The notes under the pieces are model-generated. The model was not told the origin of the DNA. It saw only the letters and a list, made by a program, of their open reading frames with translations, and made no database searches. Below are positions 62,466 through 64,000 of a stretch of DNA of 64,000 nucleotides, one piece after another (position 1 is the stretch's first letter; every line of letters begins with the position of its first letter). The stretch lies in NCBI GenBank assembly GCA_020444175.1, contig JAHLLM010000008.1, positions 62,001-126,000 of the forward strand, given 5' to 3'. The DNA comes from Desulfobulbaceae bacterium (lineage in GTDB: Bacteria > Desulfobacterota > Desulfobulbia > Desulfobulbales > SURF-16). The position numbers and the translations under genes were made by a program.

Positions 62466-63098
62466 ATGGCCAACAGAGCTGAGCCCATACATCACCTCAC
62501 CCTGCTCATCCCGACTCAGGCCATGGAAAGGTTTACCACGCTGCTGCAGGGCGGAATTATTACAGAAATCGAACCTGCCATATCCGTAGGCGACTACCTC
62601 CTCTCCCTGCCTGGCTTTACTTCGCAATACATTGCTGATCGGGTGGAAACAATTTTCCTGGATGGTCTGCCGGTGGATGATCTGACAACACCGATCACCG
62701 GCAGCCGGCCTGTTCTGGCAATTTCAGCGGCCATGCCCGGACTTGCCGGGGCAATTTTTCGCAAAAACAGTTTTCATACAGCTTTAAGAACCATGCCTCT
62801 GAGGGAAACGGACGAGAGTGCACCCTGTGAGGAAAAAATCTCTGTTACACTCAAACTCTTTAACATGGTGGCAGTGGAAAGAGGACAAGATCTTTTTGCC
62901 CATGGCTGCCTTCTTCGCTCTTCCGGCTTACTGAAATTTATCAGCAAACGCCCCCAGCTGTTATCTGAAGTGCTGCAATGCGACTGTGATGACAAGCCGG
63001 TAACAAGCAGTGATTTGCAGCACGTCTTGCAGGGAGACATGGTTTTTCTGAAAATTCTGGCTGCCGGGGATACTCGTGTCATGTCAAATAAGTTTTGA
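62466..63098 (+). CDS. Unrecognised protein in the aor-moaD-thiF cluster
   Basis: A 210-residue cytoplasmic protein with no signal peptide, membrane helix or motif I can place. Cysteines are few (including CEEK, GCLL, QCDCDD). The middle segment AISAAMPGLAGAIFRKNSFHTALRTMP is Gly/Ala-rich. The last four or five codons lie inside an inverted-repeat element, so the present C-terminus (after LKILAAGDTR) may have been changed by its insertion. The start is uncertain; no ribosome site is seen before 62466. Position between the aldehyde oxidoreductase and MoaD/ThiF-like genes suggests an accessory role in the tungstopterin enzyme. Confidence 0.7.
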   Translation: MANRAEPIHHLTLLIPTQAMERFTTLLQGGIITEIEPAISVGDYLLSLPGFTSQYIADRVETIFLDGLPVDDLTTPITGSRPVLAISAAMPGLAGAIFRKNSFHTALRTMPLRETDESAPCEEKISVTLKLFNMVAVERGQDLFAHGCLLRSSGLLKFISKRPQLLSEVLQCDCDDKPVTSSDLQHVLQGDMVFLKILAAGDTRVMSNKF

Positions 63099-63189
63099 CG
63101 CATACGGTGGGTCGCCTTACATATGGCCGCTTTTCAGTGTCGGGAAAGGTTTCTCGACCTACACGACAATTGAAAGACATGACACGAGT
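63072..63189. repeat. Inverted-repeat element, family 2 copy 2
   Basis: A 118-bp element with perfect 14-bp ends, ACTCGTGTCATGTC and GACATGACACGAGT. Its outer parts match the element at 3561-3671 read in reverse, while the centre is flipped. It overlaps the 3' end of the preceding gene and ends 45 bp before the MoaD/ThiS-like gene. Confidence 0.75.
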
Positions 63190-63233
63190 GGGACAACAAA
63201 GAGTCATTCAGGGTAAATAAAAAGGTGGAAACA

Positions 63234-63458
63234 GTGAAAATAACCGTCAAACTCTTTGCCTTCTTTCGTCAGGACCGTTTCAAGGAGGAGGAACGCCGGT
63301 ATCCCGATACAACGACTGTTACAGACGTTATACAAGGGCTTGGCATCGCCGTGGATGAAGTTGGTGTCACCATGATTAACTCCAGGCACTGCGCGCTCGA
63401 CAGTTCCTTGAAAGCAGGTGACGTACTGGCAATCTTTCCGGTCATTGGCGGAGGCTGA
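63234..63458 (+). CDS. MoaD/ThiS-family sulfur carrier protein
   Basis: A 74-residue ubiquitin-fold protein starting KITVKLFAFFR and ending in the di-glycine tail VIGGG that is adenylated and thiocarboxylated in MoaD and ThiS. The GTG at 63234 has AGGTGG five bases upstream; GTG at 63225 is possible. The ThiF-like activating enzyme gene follows one base after the stop. Copies next to aldehyde oxidoreductase genes probably serve a dedicated tungsto- or molybdopterin synthesis step, rather than thiamine. Confidence 0.88.
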   Translation: MKITVKLFAFFRQDRFKEEERRYPDTTTVTDVIQGLGIAVDEVGVTMINSRHCALDSSLKAGDVLAIFPVIGGG

Positions 63459-63459
63459 T

Positions 63460-64000
63460 ATGAGCCTTGTTTCCAAGCTGCGAAAAAGAAGCAGAGACAA
63501 TATTCTTTTTTTTGCTGATGCTCTGGCCCTGGCTGAAGAATGCGGCGTCAATTTGGCACTGGTTGAGCAGGCAGCACTTGAAAATGATATCTGGCCGGAA
63601 ACCTATCTCCGCCACCGGGGAGTGTTCACGTCCATTGAGCAGCACCGCTTGCTTGGTTCCACTGTTGCGCTCATTGGCTGCGGCGGCCTGGGCGGCCAGA
63701 TTTTTGAGGAACTTGTCAGGCTCGGTGTTGGCCGCATTATTGTCCTTGACCCTGACAGGTTTGCTGCCCACAATCTGAACCGTCAGCTCCTCTGTACTGC
63801 ACCGGAGCTGGGTCTATTAAAGGTTGAAGCGGCGGTAAGACGTGCTAAGGCCGTGAATCCCGCTGTTACTGTTATTCCCCTGGCCAGGAAATTTTCTCAA
63901 AATATTAATGGCGAGGTTCGGCAGGCTCAGGTTATCCTGGACGCCCTTGATTCAGTTACCGACCGGCTTGAACTGGCGGATTTCTGCCATACAGCGGGTA
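63460..64000 (+). CDS. ThiF/MoeB/HesA-like activating enzyme, C-terminus beyond right edge
   Basis: The frame runs open to the window end (180 codons). An N-terminal helical extension of about 60 residues precedes the E1-like fold: GCGGLGGQIFEELVRLGVG (nucleotide-binding loop, about 74-92), the Asp of VLDPD, the NRQLL arginine motif and the ILDALDSVTDR strand. It should adenylate the C-terminal glycine of the MoaD/ThiS-like protein encoded just before it. The extra N-terminal helices resemble those of ThiF-like proteins found with aldehyde oxidoreductases. The zinc-binding tail is outside the window. Confidence 0.88.
   Translation, partial: MSLVSKLRKRSRDNILFFADALALAEECGVNLALVEQAALENDIWPETYLRHRGVFTSIEQHRLLGSTVALIGCGGLGGQIFEELVRLGVGRIIVLDPDRFAAHNLNRQLLCTAPELGLLKVEAAVRRAKAVNPAVTVIPLARKFSQNINGEVRQAQVILDALDSVTDRLELADFCHTAG

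Noticed and set aside
1637-63189. Complete insertion sequences
   Set aside because: None of the inverted-repeat elements contains a transposase frame or a recognisable remnant of one.
1-64000. tRNA, rRNA and CRISPR arrays
   Set aside because: No tRNA-like T-arm pattern, no rRNA sequence and no regularly spaced direct repeats were seen on either strand.

Overview
The window looks like chromosome from an anaerobic, respiring deltaproteobacterium, most likely a sulfate reducer or sulfur disproportionator of the Desulfobulbales. That is inferred from gene content: an alcohol dehydrogenase followed by a complete hdrCBA-flxDCBA operon, tungsten/molybdenum aldehyde:ferredoxin oxidoreductase, two hexaheme c7-type cytochromes, hybrid cluster protein, an FprA flavoprotein and many large sensor kinases. 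No rRNA, tRNA, CRISPR array, prophage or transposase was seen. Small non-coding repeats with inverted ends are unusually common.

Layout. 1-5 kb: a secreted von Willebrand A lipoprotein (cut by the left edge), an MscS channel, a secreted MsrB-MsrA fusion, a TM2 protein and an MFS carrier. 5-11 kb: a 1092-residue MalT/SARP-like ATPase regulator, then a hybrid kinase whose leader can fold into a three-way junction with kissing loops followed by a terminator (candidate riboswitch). 10.7-12.5 kb: two hexaheme cytochromes. 13-22 kb: a DksA/TraR-like protein, a NarX/NarL-type pair, TrkH and TrkA, and a chemoreceptor with a duplicated sensor. 22-28 kb: a PocR/PAS hybrid kinase and leuA, preceded by a leucine-rich leader peptide and terminator. 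28-32 kb: an iron alcohol dehydrogenase gene with its own kinase and sigma-54 response regulator. 32-37 kb: a kinase fused to a periplasmic binding protein, and an acidic repeat protein. 37-44 kb: a nitrosative/oxidative stress island (NapH-like FeS membrane protein, TetR, ferredoxin, FprA, cupin, hybrid cluster protein, CBS and HPP proteins). 44-51 kb: an RND efflux operon and small proteins. 52-60 kb: a second alcohol dehydrogenase and the Hdr-Flx complex. 60-64 kb: aldehyde oxidoreductase, an unrecognised protein, a MoaD/ThiS-like carrier and a ThiF-like activating enzyme (cut by the right edge).

How it works together. The two alcohol dehydrogenases lie 24 kb apart, but both have a -24/-12 promoter and near-identical palindromes (consensus ACGGGTCA-N3-TGACCCGT): three copies before the first, two before the second, with the nearest copy 62-65 bp from the -24 element in both. 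The sigma-54 regulator encoded with the first dehydrogenase is the obvious candidate to control both. Alcohol would be oxidised to aldehyde with NADH, re-oxidised by Flx-Hdr, and aldehyde oxidised by the ferredoxin-linked enzyme next door. A second local regulon is suggested by three TGTGAAA-N4-TTTCACA operators before the TetR, ferredoxin-FprA and CBS-HPP genes, and FNR/HcpR-like boxes precede the NapH-like and hybrid cluster genes. Functions are assigned from recognisable motifs and context; no database search was run.
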